A stretch of DNA of 64,000 nucleotides from Candidatus Poribacteria bacterium (GTDB taxonomy: Bacteria > Poribacteria > WGA-4E > PCPOR2b): NCBI GenBank assembly GCA_022822785.1, contig JAJEAL010000134.1, positions 1-64,000 of the forward strand, in the 5' to 3' direction. The notes under the pieces are model-generated. The model was not told the origin of the DNA. It saw nothing but the letters and a program-made list of their open reading frames with translations, and searched no databases. This document shows, one piece after another, positions 43,343 to 52,475 of the stretch. Within the stretch, counting starts at the first letter, position 1; every line of letters begins with the position of its first letter. The translations under genes and the position numbers were made by a program.

Positions 43343-43371
43343 CCTTTTTTGTGCCCGCGGATCTCCTTCCC

Positions 43372-43839
43372 CTACTTATCGTTCGGTTTCTGTGTGCCCC
43401 CTTCTCTTTTCGGTGCAGCGCTTAGGTATCTAGGCATCAAACCGTTATCCAATACGCCTAAGATGGTTAGATGCAGCTGTGCACGGGGCGGCAAAGATTT
43501 GATAAGATTCTCTTCAGCCATCTTAACCCTTCCTTCCTGCGCTAAACGTTGCTGGTGAAATTTTTTTAGGACCTCTCGGACCTGATTATCTGATGCCATT
43601 TCATCTTTAACAAGCCGATTCAAAGGACGCAGATTCTCAATTGCTTGACGGTGTGTTTGACGCTTGAGCTCCCATAAGGCTTTGATTTGCGCCTTTTGTT
43701 CGGGTGTCACCCCAAGTGCTTCTAGCGTTACCCCTTCACTTTTAGTTCTATCGTCTGTTTTCTGTGCCGATGTCACGAAACCAAAAAATGTGGCAAATAT
43801 CAACAGGGCAAATACAAAGCTGATATAGAATTTGGGCAT
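43372..43839 (-). CDS. Spy/CpxP-like periplasmic protein
   Basis: 155 residues; GAGGTGA before the ATG at 43839. Residues 1-24 are a signal peptide (YISFVFALLIFATFFGFVTSA). The mature part is helical and charged, with GVTPEQKAQIKALWELKRQTHRQAIENLRPLNRLV resembling the LTxxQ-type Spy/CpxP helices that bind unfolded proteins or metals in the periplasm. No histidine- or cysteine-rich metal site. Function is a likely envelope stress or chaperone role. Confidence 0.7.
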   Translation of the reverse strand: MPKFYISFVFALLIFATFFGFVTSAQKTDDRTKSEGVTLEALGVTPEQKAQIKALWELKRQTHRQAIENLRPLNRLVKDEMASDNQVREVLKKFHQQRLAQEGRVKMAEENLIKSLPPRAQLHLTILGVLDNGLMPRYLSAAPKREGGTQKPNDK

Positions 43840-44128
43840 ATCTCACCTCTCTTGGATTCAACGTTCCCACGAATTGTAGCCAATCATCTTTACTACCATA
43901 AAAGAATACCACAATGTCTTTAGGCTGTCAAACGATGGATACCTGTTGGGGTGTCGGTTCCGCGTATGCCCGACTTGGATGGAGGTGCGGTTGCGCTTCC
44001 CAAAGATTTATCAATAATTGGTCTGCCTAATTTTGTAAAAAGATGTTATTATATTACAACTTCATTCACAATAGCACATCAACAGAAGCCGTCAGATCTT
44101 ATACCGATAAATGAAAGGAAGGAAGAAG

Positions 44129-45199
44129 ATGAAAGCGTTGCTGCTAAGCCCGGGACATGCTCATTTTGAAGCACATCTCGGTACATTACAGGAATTACCG
44201 GAGGTTGAAGGCATTTTTGTTTGGGGTGAAGATCAATCTGCGCTAGAAGACCTGCAAAAATCGGATGAGCGTAAGGTGGAAAGCATTACCACCGATTTGG
44301 ATGAAATTCTGGCACGGGACGATGTCTTGTTTGCTATTGCCACCATGAGAACAGATTTGAAGCCCGAAGTCTTTATACGGATCTTGGAATCTGGCAAACA
44401 CCTAATGGCAGAAAAGCCGGTCGGCAGAACTGCCCCAGATGTGCAGCGGGTTGTTGATGCAGCGGAGCGCGCAGGGATGCAGTTGGGCGTCTGCTATCAA
44501 AATCGCTATAATCCGATGATTCGTGAAGCACGAGATCTTATAGGACAAGGGTTGTTGGGACCGCTGATGTCGATTGAGATGCGTATGCTGACGACGCAGG
44601 TAAAATATCGCGATCCCCAAGGCTGGCTGTTTCGGCATGAATACGCCGGGAGTGGCATCCTTGCATGGCTGGGCTGTCACTATATTGATATGCTACGCTA
44701 CATCACTCACGACGAGATTGTGTCGGTGTCTGCCGAGGTGGCAACGCGCAGCGGCGAGGATATTGATGTGGAAGATATTGCAACGCTCTCTTTTCGTTTG
44801 CGATCGGGGGCGATTGGTTCGCTCCATGCGGGATATACCCTTGCGTTGAGTGGATCGAAATATCCCAACCAGCCAAGTTACGATACCTATGTTGGCGTCA
44901 ACGGTCAGAGCGGTCGGATTCACTGGGCCTCTCCCGGTGTTGCGGAGCACATGAGCGTTGAAACAACTCAGGATTCTTGGGCGGCTGCACCTCAACGGGA
45001 ATTTGACTATACCTTGGGTCAATCTCCGGCGTATGGTGGGATTGCTGGCGAGGAGTTCATCCGTGACTTTATTCGTGCGGGACAGGGCGAAGGCGCTCCG
45101 CCGGCGTCGGGTCGCGATGCACTCCAAGCAGCCCGAATAATCGATGCAGCTTTGGAATCCAGTCAGACGGGTCGCCGGGTTGAAGTTGAGCAGCCTTAG
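44129..45199 (+). CDS. Gfo/Idh/MocA family oxidoreductase
   Basis: 356 residues from the ATG at 44129 (AAGGAAGGA upstream; an ATG six codons earlier overlaps that site). The Rossmann strand is MKALLLSPGHAHFEAHLG, less glycine-rich than usual (S-P-G-H-A-H). AEKPVGRT holds E-K-P, and GSGILAWLGCHYIDMLRYI holds the usual His/Asp. Probable NAD(P)-dependent sugar or polyol dehydrogenase, substrate unknown. Confidence 0.85.
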   Translation: MKALLLSPGHAHFEAHLGTLQELPEVEGIFVWGEDQSALEDLQKSDERKVESITTDLDEILARDDVLFAIATMRTDLKPEVFIRILESGKHLMAEKPVGRTAPDVQRVVDAAERAGMQLGVCYQNRYNPMIREARDLIGQGLLGPLMSIEMRMLTTQVKYRDPQGWLFRHEYAGSGILAWLGCHYIDMLRYITHDEIVSVSAEVATRSGEDIDVEDIATLSFRLRSGAIGSLHAGYTLALSGSKYPNQPSYDTYVGVNGQSGRIHWASPGVAEHMSVETTQDSWAAAPQREFDYTLGQSPAYGGIAGEEFIRDFIRAGQGEGAPPASGRDALQAARIIDAALESSQTGRRVEVEQP

Positions 45200-45233
45200 C
45201 GGAGCTATCATAATGGAGGGATAAAATCTAACC

Positions 45234-45270
45234 TTGACATTATTTTTTGGTAGTGCTAGACTGTATAATA
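45234..45270 (+). promoter_or_regulatory. Sigma70-type promoter candidate
   Basis: TTGACA (45234-45239), 17-nt spacer, TAGACT (45257-45262); a further TATAAT lies at 45265-45270. Upstream of the small gene at 45412. Confidence 0.5.
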
Positions 45271-45411
45271 GAGTTAGGGAAATTCGGTTGAAGGATTAGG
45301 GATTTCTCTGATGGGGCTAGGCATTAAGTCTATGTTCCTGATTAAGAAGCTTATTTCTCTTTGAAATGTGCTTTGAACTTACTTTGTACTTGCTCACAGC
45401 TGGAGGCACAG

Positions 45412-45831
45412 ATGGCGACTAAGGTAGTGAATAATCAGGAAAGGTTTGATTGGGTTGAGTACCCGGTGCAGGATAATGTTAGATTAGAAGTGTATTGGAG
45501 GTCTGACCGAGGGGGGCATGGTCCGGCAGCATCCCTATATTTCTATGATGACGAGGTGTTGCGGTTCGACTGTTTTGGTGGCGACGAGGGTCATTGTCAC
45601 ATGAATCTGAGCCAGACCCGAGGACAACGGTGGTATTACCCGGAAGGTCCTGTAAAAGAGAACATTAAGCAAGCAGGCTTTGATATTCGGAAAAACTACC
45701 AGTTTTGCATTCTGTCACACCAAGATGATAGGATTCGACGACTGAAAATTGATCAAGAAAAGCTTGACGCGGCAGCAAACCAGATGGAAAGTCGGTTGAC
45801 CGAAATTGCTGCTCAACTCGATATGGTTTAG
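45412..45831 (+). CDS. Small hypothetical protein
   Basis: 139 residues from the ATG at 45412 (GGAGG 5 nt upstream; the longer frame from 45361 has no such site). The N-terminal approximately 95 residues look beta-rich with aromatic residues (WVEYPVQDNVRLEVYWRSDRGGHGPAASLYFYDDEV), and include a His/Cys-rich GGDEGHCHMN. The C-terminal 40 residues are a charged helix. No signal peptide and no family recognised. Confidence 0.7.
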   Translation: MATKVVNNQERFDWVEYPVQDNVRLEVYWRSDRGGHGPAASLYFYDDEVLRFDCFGGDEGHCHMNLSQTRGQRWYYPEGPVKENIKQAGFDIRKNYQFCILSHQDDRIRRLKIDQEKLDAAANQMESRLTEIAAQLDMV

Positions 45832-45932
45832 AGTGGCATCGTTAGCACACTATCAATTTTGTAATGACAGGACGCTAGGGGCAACTGGAACTGTTGTCCC
45901 TAGCTCCTCCCATCTGAACGTTCAAATTTATC

Positions 45933-47117
45933 CTATCCTTCGATTACTTCCATCCGAACACCACGAACAAACCCCGGGTATTCCCCTTCGCTGAAAGCGG
46001 GATAGTAGACATCCTCACCGGTAAAATCGTGGACGACCTCGCCGCCTTTGCCGTCGGGAATGTGCACACGACAGATCCGCTCTCTCTGTTTATAAAGTGT
46101 AGTGGGTGCAGGTGTGCCTGGCTCAACGCGGTAACGTTCTAGTGCATACTCATCAACTTCGACGCCTAGTCCCGGTGCTTCCGGTGGGGCAATTGTTCCG
46201 TCCACTACCTCCAACCGTTGCGTTAAAAGATTGTGTTCCCACAGCTCAAAACAGGTAATTGCCGGCAATTGGGCGTGGGATAGAACTGCGCCGATGTGCA
46301 TGGCATACGCAGTTGTAATGCCGGTTCCGACCATCTGTAGCCAGAACGGTTTATCGAACGAGGCGCACAACGCATTAATGTTCCGCGTCCCTGTTGCCCC
46401 ACCACTGACGACGAATCCGCCGCAGCAGCGGGCGTGTAAACACGCTTCATTAAAGTGTTCGACAATCCGTTTTTCTACTGCTTCCTGTAGACGTCCGGCG
46501 CCGTCGATATCTGTGCCGAGGTAGTATGGACTTTCGTAGTATGCGACGTTGGGGTGTTTATCCAGCTCCTGCAAAACGGGTTGTGCGCCCCCCGCTGTTA
46601 AGAGAAAACCGTTGAAGTCGATGTCCAATTTGTAGCCTTCTGGCACAACCTTTCCAACAGCTTCTACTTGCTCAAAGATGTCCCGCCACGGGCGGGCTTT
46701 CAGTTTGATTGATGTATAGCCACGTTTTATGGACTCCTCCGCCTCCTTTACCCAATCCTCTGGCGGCATGTCGATATCCCACCATGAAATCGGGCAGCGG
46801 TCCCGGACCTTTGCGCCTAACAGCTGGTAGACAGGGACACCGACCGATTTACCGACGGCATCGAATAGGGACATCTGAATGCCGAAACCGATGCTGTCGT
46901 CCTGCATGATTGCAAATGGATTTTGTCCAATAACCCGATCGATGTTTCCGGATTCGTCCGCCAGATTTTCGCCGTAGCCGATAACGCCGTTGTCCAACTC
47001 AACGCGGTATACGTGTACCTGCTCGCTGTGCGTCAATGCGCGTTGCATGTGTCGGGTGACATGATCTGCGTAAAAAGGGATGTGTAGCGTAAGCATTTCA
47101 AGAGAATTAATCTTCAT
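45933..47117 (-). CDS. Mandelate racemase/muconate lactonizing-type enzyme
   Basis: 394 residues; GGGAGG before the ATG at 47117. An N-terminal capping domain (about 1-130) is followed by a barrel with SIKLKARPW (K-x-K-type base), LDIDFNGF (Asp ligand), YYESPYY (Glu ligand) and IVEHFNEAC. The third ligand and the C-terminal catalytic residue are less clear (MVGTGITTAYAMHIG region), so the metal site may deviate from the canonical pattern. Probably a sugar-acid dehydratase. Divergent from the aldo/keto reductase. Confidence 0.8.
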   Translation of the reverse strand: MKINSLEMLTLHIPFYADHVTRHMQRALTHSEQVHVYRVELDNGVIGYGENLADESGNIDRVIGQNPFAIMQDDSIGFGIQMSLFDAVGKSVGVPVYQLLGAKVRDRCPISWWDIDMPPEDWVKEAEESIKRGYTSIKLKARPWRDIFEQVEAVGKVVPEGYKLDIDFNGFLLTAGGAQPVLQELDKHPNVAYYESPYYLGTDIDGAGRLQEAVEKRIVEHFNEACLHARCCGGFVVSGGATGTRNINALCASFDKPFWLQMVGTGITTAYAMHIGAVLSHAQLPAITCFELWEHNLLTQRLEVVDGTIAPPEAPGLGVEVDEYALERYRVEPGTPAPTTLYKQRERICRVHIPDGKGGEVVHDFTGEDVYYPAFSEGEYPGFVRGVRMEVIEG

Positions 47118-47257
47118 TACTAAAACCTCCCAAGAGTTAAAAATCCGGCGTGTATTGTAGCACAGTTTTCGTTTGAGGGGGAAAATTTGTGGTTGGCATA
47201 GACCTTTTGCGCGTTTTCTGCTATCATGTATCCAACATACTTATGAGAGGAGACTCA

Positions 47258-48208
47258 ATGAATTACGGAACAATCCCAGGAATAGATAAAGAGATTTCAC
47301 AGCTGGTGCTCGGGTGTATGCTATTTACGCCTGATACGATGGAACATAGCTATTCGATGTTAGATGCGTTCTTTGATGCTGGTGGCAATGCCCTTGACAG
47401 TGCACATAGCTATGGCGGCGGTGACAGTGAGCGGTTGCTCGGCATGTGGATGAAAAATCGGAAGAATCGATCTGAGGTATTTTTGGTTGACAAGGGTGGG
47501 CATCCACATTCCGCAGTACCACGACCACGCTTGAGTCCGGAGGAGCTTGCACACGACATCCACGAAAGCCTTCTCCGTCTACAGACCGATTATATCGACC
47601 TGTTTTTGCTACATCGAGATGATCCGGAGATTCCAGCGGGTACAATCATAGAGCACCTGAATCGGGAGATTCGCGCGGGCAACCTTCGGGCGATTGGCGC
47701 ATCGAATTGGGAGCTAGAACGTCTGCAAGAGGCGAATGCGTACGCCGCAGAACATGGGTTGCACGGATTCGTGGTCAGCAGCAACAATATCAGTTTGGCT
47801 GTCCCGATGGAACCGATGTGGAAAGGGGTTGTGTCCGTTTCGGAAGCGGCATGGGAATGGCATAATGAAACGCAATTTCCGCTGCTGCCGTGGTCCTCGC
47901 AGGCACGAGGGTTCTTCAGCGGGCGTTTCGCCCCTGAAAAGCGGGAAAACCGGGACATGGTGCGGGTCTATTATAACAATGCCAACTTTGAGCGGCTCAG
48001 ACGGGCGCAGATAGTTGGGGAGAGGAAGGGCTATACGGCAATACAGATTTCGTTGGCGTATGTTTTGCACCAACCATTTCCGACGTTTCCGCTCGTTGGT
48101 CCCTTGACTCACGAGGAGTTAGCTTCATGTCTTGCGGCGTTAGCAATCCAACTGTCTCCCGATGAGATGCGTTGGTTGAATCTAGAAGCCGATGACATAG
48201 ATCTGTGA
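47258..48208 (+). CDS. Aldo/keto reductase
   Basis: 316 residues from the ATG at 47258 (GAGAGGA upstream); the frame is open back to 47189 with weaker starts. NALDSAHSYGGGDSERLLG carries the catalytic Tyr region, VFLVDKGGH the Lys, IDLFLLHRDDP the His region, and IGASNWELERLQEA the substrate-side strand. NADPH-dependent reductase of carbonyl groups on sugars or aldehydes. Its position beside an enolase-family enzyme suggests a sugar-acid pathway. Confidence 0.87.
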   Translation: MNYGTIPGIDKEISQLVLGCMLFTPDTMEHSYSMLDAFFDAGGNALDSAHSYGGGDSERLLGMWMKNRKNRSEVFLVDKGGHPHSAVPRPRLSPEELAHDIHESLLRLQTDYIDLFLLHRDDPEIPAGTIIEHLNREIRAGNLRAIGASNWELERLQEANAYAAEHGLHGFVVSSNNISLAVPMEPMWKGVVSVSEAAWEWHNETQFPLLPWSSQARGFFSGRFAPEKRENRDMVRVYYNNANFERLRRAQIVGERKGYTAIQISLAYVLHQPFPTFPLVGPLTHEELASCLAALAIQLSPDEMRWLNLEADDIDL

Positions 48209-48335
48209 ACGATGTTCGGGGTGGTCACAAACAGATTGACACGACGCATCCGATTCCGTCGGGGGGACCAACGTTCTCATGCTTCTACGTTCATGCAACT
48301 CTATTTGCATGATTTCTTATCAAAGGAGAGGTCAA

Positions 48336-49265
48336 ATGAGAGGGTTGACTTTGCTATTCTGGACACTGATTTTTACCGGCCTAAGTGTTGAATTGATGTA
48401 GGTACAGGCTGAAGATAAGTTCGCCTATGCTCGTAGGCCCCCAAATGGAAATGCGGACATTTATGTTGTTGATGGAGAGGAGGGTAAACCGATACAGTTG
48501 ACCGACGATCAGGCACGGGACCAATGGCCCGCTTGGTCCCCTGATGGGAATCTTCTCGCCTTTATATCCGATGGAAGACTCGTTGTAATGGATGCTGACA
48601 GGAATCGAAGAAATATTACTGGCGGTGCGTTCTTTCGGCCGGCTTGGTCACCAAATGGACGTCAAATTGCTGTAATGAAGGGGCTATCTCTCTGGATCTT
48701 TGATGTAGAGACGCTCGAAGGGAAAGAAATCCATGGAACACAGGTTAGTATGTCACCTACTTGGTCCCCAGACGGCCGGCAGATTGCTTTCCGCTCTGAC
48801 CTCTTTGCCGAAGGAAATTGGGATATCTACCTCATGGATATAAATATTGGTGCAAATCTACTGAACCCAAGGCGGCTTACCGTCCATCCGGGGGATGATC
48901 ACTACCCCGCCTGGTCCCCCGATGGCACCGAGATAGCATTTAGTTCAGATCGAAGTGGACAGTCGCAGATTTACGTCATGGATATGATAAAGGGTGAAAA
49001 GATTCGGCAATTAACGGACTTACCTTTTTCAGGTCAAGGTCCTGTTTGGTCGCCGGCGGGAGATCAAATTGCCTTTGGGGGCTGGAAAGGTGATGACCTC
49101 GAATCTGTTGGGCTTTATGTTGTTGATGCCGAAGGTGGCGAACCGACCCTACGTATCCCTGGTCCAAGTGGTCCCCCTGCATGGGGGAAGGGACCGGTGC
49201 GCTTTACTGTCAATCCACGAGAAAAACTGGCAACCGCTTGGGGTGCGATTAAAACAGGTAATTGA
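48336..49265 (+). pseudogene. Secreted TolB-like beta-propeller with in-frame amber codon in the signal peptide
   Basis: AAGGAG 7 nt before the ATG at 48336 opens a signal peptide (MRGLTLLFWTLIFTGLSVELM), but codon 22 is TAG (48399-48401). The same frame then continues without another stop to 49265, giving about 287 residues of propeller with repeated [PT]-x-WSPDG motifs. No good start is seen after the TAG; a TTG at 48498 lacks a ribosome site and would drop the first blade and the signal. It ends in WGAIKTGN, like its paralogues. Either a recent pseudogene, a sequencing error, or read through. Single-base change from TAC/TAT (Tyr) or CAG (Gln) would explain it. Confidence 0.7.
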
Positions 49266-49426
49266 ATCAATAGATGAGTGGTTGCGTCGCCTTTGACGTT
49301 TGGAAGTGCGTCTGTATTGCCAGATCCAATTTAGGGCGCGTTGACATTTTGATGTTGCTAATTCGGTAAACGCTTAATCATCGGACAATCTGCCAAATGT
49401 AGTGCGAGCTGTTAGTTTGCGTTCTG

Positions 49427-49630
49427 GGATCACAATCTAAATGAAGATTAATTTATTAATTGGGTAATCTTCAAGCGATGTCCGGTGCGGTTGAAAACCG
49501 CACCTACCGTTCTCCCGTTTGGTAGGCGCTGTTTCTAACTGCGCCGTTTCAACCCACGCACCTACCGGGCCTGGGGAAATATAGAATTACCGAATTCTTT
49601 TCTGAAACCTCATACAGATTGTGGTACAAA
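49427..49630. repeat. Second repeat family (about 200 bp) in a 498-nt gene-free stretch
   Basis: Ends GATCACAATCT and AGATTGTGGTAC are inverted repeats. Inside are a 9-bp hairpin GGTGCGGTT-GAA-AACCGCACC (49484-49504) and a 30-nt module (49517-49546) shared, reversed, with element C. A short remnant with the same two ends sits at 25857-25887. No gene is seen in the rest of the 49266-49763 gap apart from the promoter at 49699. Confidence 0.55.
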
Positions 49631-49698
49631 AGAACACTCCAACCTACGCTATTGTTAAATGTCAACATAACCTAGCTAAACCTACCTGTTTCGGATAT

Positions 49699-49727
49699 TT
49701 GGCAAGTCCAATCGGATAGGATATACT
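49699..49727 (+). promoter_or_regulatory. Sigma70-type promoter candidate
   Basis: TTGGCA (49699-49704), a 17-nt spacer and TATACT (49722-49727), 36 nt before the PhyH gene. Confidence 0.55.
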
Positions 49728-49763
49728 GCTGTTGGTTCACGTGAACGGACAGAAGGCAATATT

Positions 49764-50522
49764 ATGACATTTCAAGAGGCGCTTTATGCTCTCGGTGTCC
49801 GGGAAAGCACCCTTTCCAACGAGGAGAAGTTCAGATTGGATCATGACGGCTTTCTCCCCTTTCCGAACCTCATCTCTGCCGAGTCGGTCGCTCGGATGCG
49901 CTCGGCAATGGAGGCGTTGTTCGCCCTCGAAAACACTGGCGAACCGGATATGCCGAAGGAGTGCACAAACATGCAAAACAGATCCGCTGCCTTTGATATC
50001 TGCTTCACGCACCCACGTTTACTTGCGGCGGTTGCTCATGTGCTGAGGGAAGATTTTAGATCTCTTGGAATCCATTCGCGGCCCAATCGGCCAGGGGGCG
50101 GCCACCAACCGCTTCATGTTGACTACGGCGGACCGCCAGCCAAACCGGGCGCATATTATGTCTGCAACTCAATGTGGATGCTGACCGACTTTACTGAAGA
50201 GAATGGACCCACTCGTGTTGTTCCCGGGTCGCATCGTAGCGGCAGACACCCACAGGATGTAATGGAAGCGCCGGAGGAAGCACACCCGGATGAGATAAAA
50301 TTGATTGGCACTGCCGGCACGGTTGTGGTCTTCAATAGCCATCTGTGGCACGGGGCGACATTGAATCGCAGCCAGAACGATCGTCCAAACGTTACCAGTT
50401 TTTGGTGTCGCCGCCACGACCCGCATGTGGACAGATCGGCGTCAGATTGGGGCCTTCTCAATACAGAAACCTTTTCCCGTCTCGGTGAAGCGGCGCGATG
50501 CCTATTCGATTATAATTGTTGA
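49764..50522 (+). CDS. Phytanoyl-CoA dioxygenase family protein
   Basis: 252 residues. The Fe(II) facial triad is visible: HQPLHVDYGG (H-x-D), FNSHLWHGATLNRS (distal His), and the 2-oxoglutarate-binding Arg follows in that strand. MWMLTDFTEENGPTRVVPGSHRSGRHP is a typical PhyH core. It hydroxylates an unknown small molecule. It lies just upstream of the sulfatase, and the gap of 264 nt holds no other gene. Confidence 0.87.
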   Translation: MTFQEALYALGVRESTLSNEEKFRLDHDGFLPFPNLISAESVARMRSAMEALFALENTGEPDMPKECTNMQNRSAAFDICFTHPRLLAAVAHVLREDFRSLGIHSRPNRPGGGHQPLHVDYGGPPAKPGAYYVCNSMWMLTDFTEENGPTRVVPGSHRSGRHPQDVMEAPEEAHPDEIKLIGTAGTVVVFNSHLWHGATLNRSQNDRPNVTSFWCRRHDPHVDRSASDWGLLNTETFSRLGEAARCLFDYNC

Positions 50523-50786
50523 ACTTTGATAAGAGCAGAGACGCAAGGCGCTAGCGTGTCTGAAATTTTACATACTTATGTTTTGACCGTGGTGCATTTC
50601 CGAGTTTCTTAATTCCCGCCCGAGCTCGTGCAGACCAGTGTTGTCTGTATCTTGACCGGAAGCCTGCCTTGAGTCTGCCGAAGTCTCCGTGACTTTGGCA
50701 CGAGAGGGAATCTTCGGACGGGCGGTCCGGGGCGTGGTGAATTTACCACCGTGACAGCAAGTTTGCACTAAAAGAAGGAGTAGTGT

Positions 50787-52280
50787 ATGTCTACCAAACC
50801 AAATGTACTTTTGATAAGTACTGACCATTGGCCCGCTGCCCTGTTCGGCGCTGCGGGACATCCAGCCATCCAGACCCCAACGCTTGATGAGCTCTGCCGC
50901 AGCGGAGTCCGTTTCAGTAACGCCTATGCCGAATGTCCGGTCTGCATTCCCGCTCGTCGGACCCTTATGACGGGGACTACACCCCGCACCCACGGGGACC
51001 GGGTTTTCAAAGATAAGCTGACCATGCCCGACGTCCCAACGATGGCACAGACCTTTCGGGATGCGGGTTATCAGGCATATGCTGTCGGGAAACTGCACGT
51101 CTACCCGCAACGCGACCGTATCGGCTTCGACGATGTGATTTTGGACGAGGAGGGGCGCGTTCAATATGGGGTTTTAGATGATTATGAGCTTTTTCTCGGT
51201 GATCAAGGATATGCAGGACGACACTTTGAACACGGGATGAGTAACAACGAATACGGCAATCGCCCGTGGCATCTGCCGGAGGAGACCCATGCGACCAACT
51301 GGGCGACGGGTCAGATGGCACGTATCATTAAACGCCGCGACCCGACTCGATCCGCTTTCTGGTTCATTTCCTACCGTCACCCGCATCCACCAATTGTTCC
51401 CCTACAAACCTATCTCAATCTTTACCAAGATATTCCGATTGATGAACCGTATCGCGGCAGCTGGTCAACGCCACCGGATAATCTGTCTTTCAGTCTGCAA
51501 GCCAACATCGCGCGAGGTGCTAAGTTTACACCGCAGCAGATTACCGCTATTCGTCGCGCCTTCTATGCGCTCTGTACCCATATCGATCATCAGTTGCGCA
51601 TTATTATTGGGACATTACGCGAGGAAGGTGTCCTCGATAATACGATTATCTGTTTCACGTCTGACCACGGCGATATGCTCGGTAACCACAGCATGTGGGC
51701 AAAACGACTGTTCTACGAATATTCTGCCAACATCCCGATGATTCTACTCGGCGTTGCTGGGGATGAACGGGTCGGTTACAACCGCGTTGATGATCGGTTA
51801 GTCGGTTGGGCGGATGTGATGCCAACGTTGTTGGACTTGGCGGGTATTGATATCCCTGACACGGTTGAAGGGATGTCAATGGTCGGTGCGGGGAGACGAG
51901 ATTGGTTCTACGGCGAAGTTGGCGAAGATGATCATGCCACGCGCATGGTTCGTGATGAACGTTACAAGCTTATCTACTATCCGGTTGGCAACTGTCGGCA
52001 GCTTTTCGATTTACAGAACGATCCGGATGAGTTGATAGATCTTTCTAGTTCCGCTGAACATGCCGACACCCTCGCTGGTCTGACTGACAAGCTCATTAGT
52101 CAACTTTATGGTGGTGATGAGGCTTGGGCTGAAAATGGGGAGCTCGTAGGTTTGCCTGACCGGGACTTTATCCCTGGTCCGAACAGAGGACTCACCAGCC
52201 AACGTGGGTCGCATTGGCCCCCGCCGCCACGCACGAATATGACGCAGATTCAGTGGCACGCTGAGGGCAAAGATAAGTGA
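50787..52280 (+). CDS. Sulfatase (formylglycine type)
   Basis: 497 residues; AAGGAG 6 nt before the ATG. The active-site signature is VCIPARRTLMTG with Cys53 (C-x-P-x-R), which is converted to formylglycine. STDHWPAAL at the N-terminus (metal Asp) and FTSDHGDMLGNH near residue 293 supply the calcium site. Hydrolyses sulfate esters, probably of sulfated polysaccharides or choline sulfate. No signal peptide, so it may act in the cytoplasm after uptake. A Cys-type sulfatase needs the radical-SAM maturase at 62396. Confidence 0.9.
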   Translation: MSTKPNVLLISTDHWPAALFGAAGHPAIQTPTLDELCRSGVRFSNAYAECPVCIPARRTLMTGTTPRTHGDRVFKDKLTMPDVPTMAQTFRDAGYQAYAVGKLHVYPQRDRIGFDDVILDEEGRVQYGVLDDYELFLGDQGYAGRHFEHGMSNNEYGNRPWHLPEETHATNWATGQMARIIKRRDPTRSAFWFISYRHPHPPIVPLQTYLNLYQDIPIDEPYRGSWSTPPDNLSFSLQANIARGAKFTPQQITAIRRAFYALCTHIDHQLRIIIGTLREEGVLDNTIICFTSDHGDMLGNHSMWAKRLFYEYSANIPMILLGVAGDERVGYNRVDDRLVGWADVMPTLLDLAGIDIPDTVEGMSMVGAGRRDWFYGEVGEDDHATRMVRDERYKLIYYPVGNCRQLFDLQNDPDELIDLSSSAEHADTLAGLTDKLISQLYGGDEAWAENGELVGLPDRDFIPGPNRGLTSQRGSHWPPPPRTNMTQIQWHAEGKDK

Positions 52281-52339
52281 AGGGTGTTAATAACCTTCGT
52301 TAGTTTATTCATTTTTCTTACATTCTACCTTTTGGACAC

Positions 52340-52411
52340 ACATGTCGCCCCGCTGGGGCTTTAGGGTATTTGTTTATCCGTGTACTATAGACATGTCGCC
52401 CCTCTGGGGCT
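52340..52411. repeat. Two 21-nt direct repeats with GCCCC/GGGGC hairpins
   Basis: Copies at 52340-52360 and 52391-52411 differ by one base; the core is ACATGTCGCCCC-xC-TGGGGCT. They lie in the leader of the glycosidase-like gene. Confidence 0.7.
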
Positions 52412-52425
52412 AAATGAATCAATAA

Positions 52426-52454
52426 TTTTCACGTTTCACGCATCACGTTTCACG
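52426..52454. repeat. Short dispersed repeat (CACGTTT family)
   Basis: Near-identical to 38070-38098 (one base different). It ends 21 nt before the start of the gene at 52476. Confidence 0.6.
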
Positions 52455-52475
52455 TATTGATTGGGAGGTTATCCT

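Noticed and set aside
48498-49265. TTG at 48498 as the true start of the propeller gene
   Set aside because: It has no ribosome site, lies inside a conserved blade and would drop the signal peptide. The ATG at 48336 with AAGGAG fits paralogues better.
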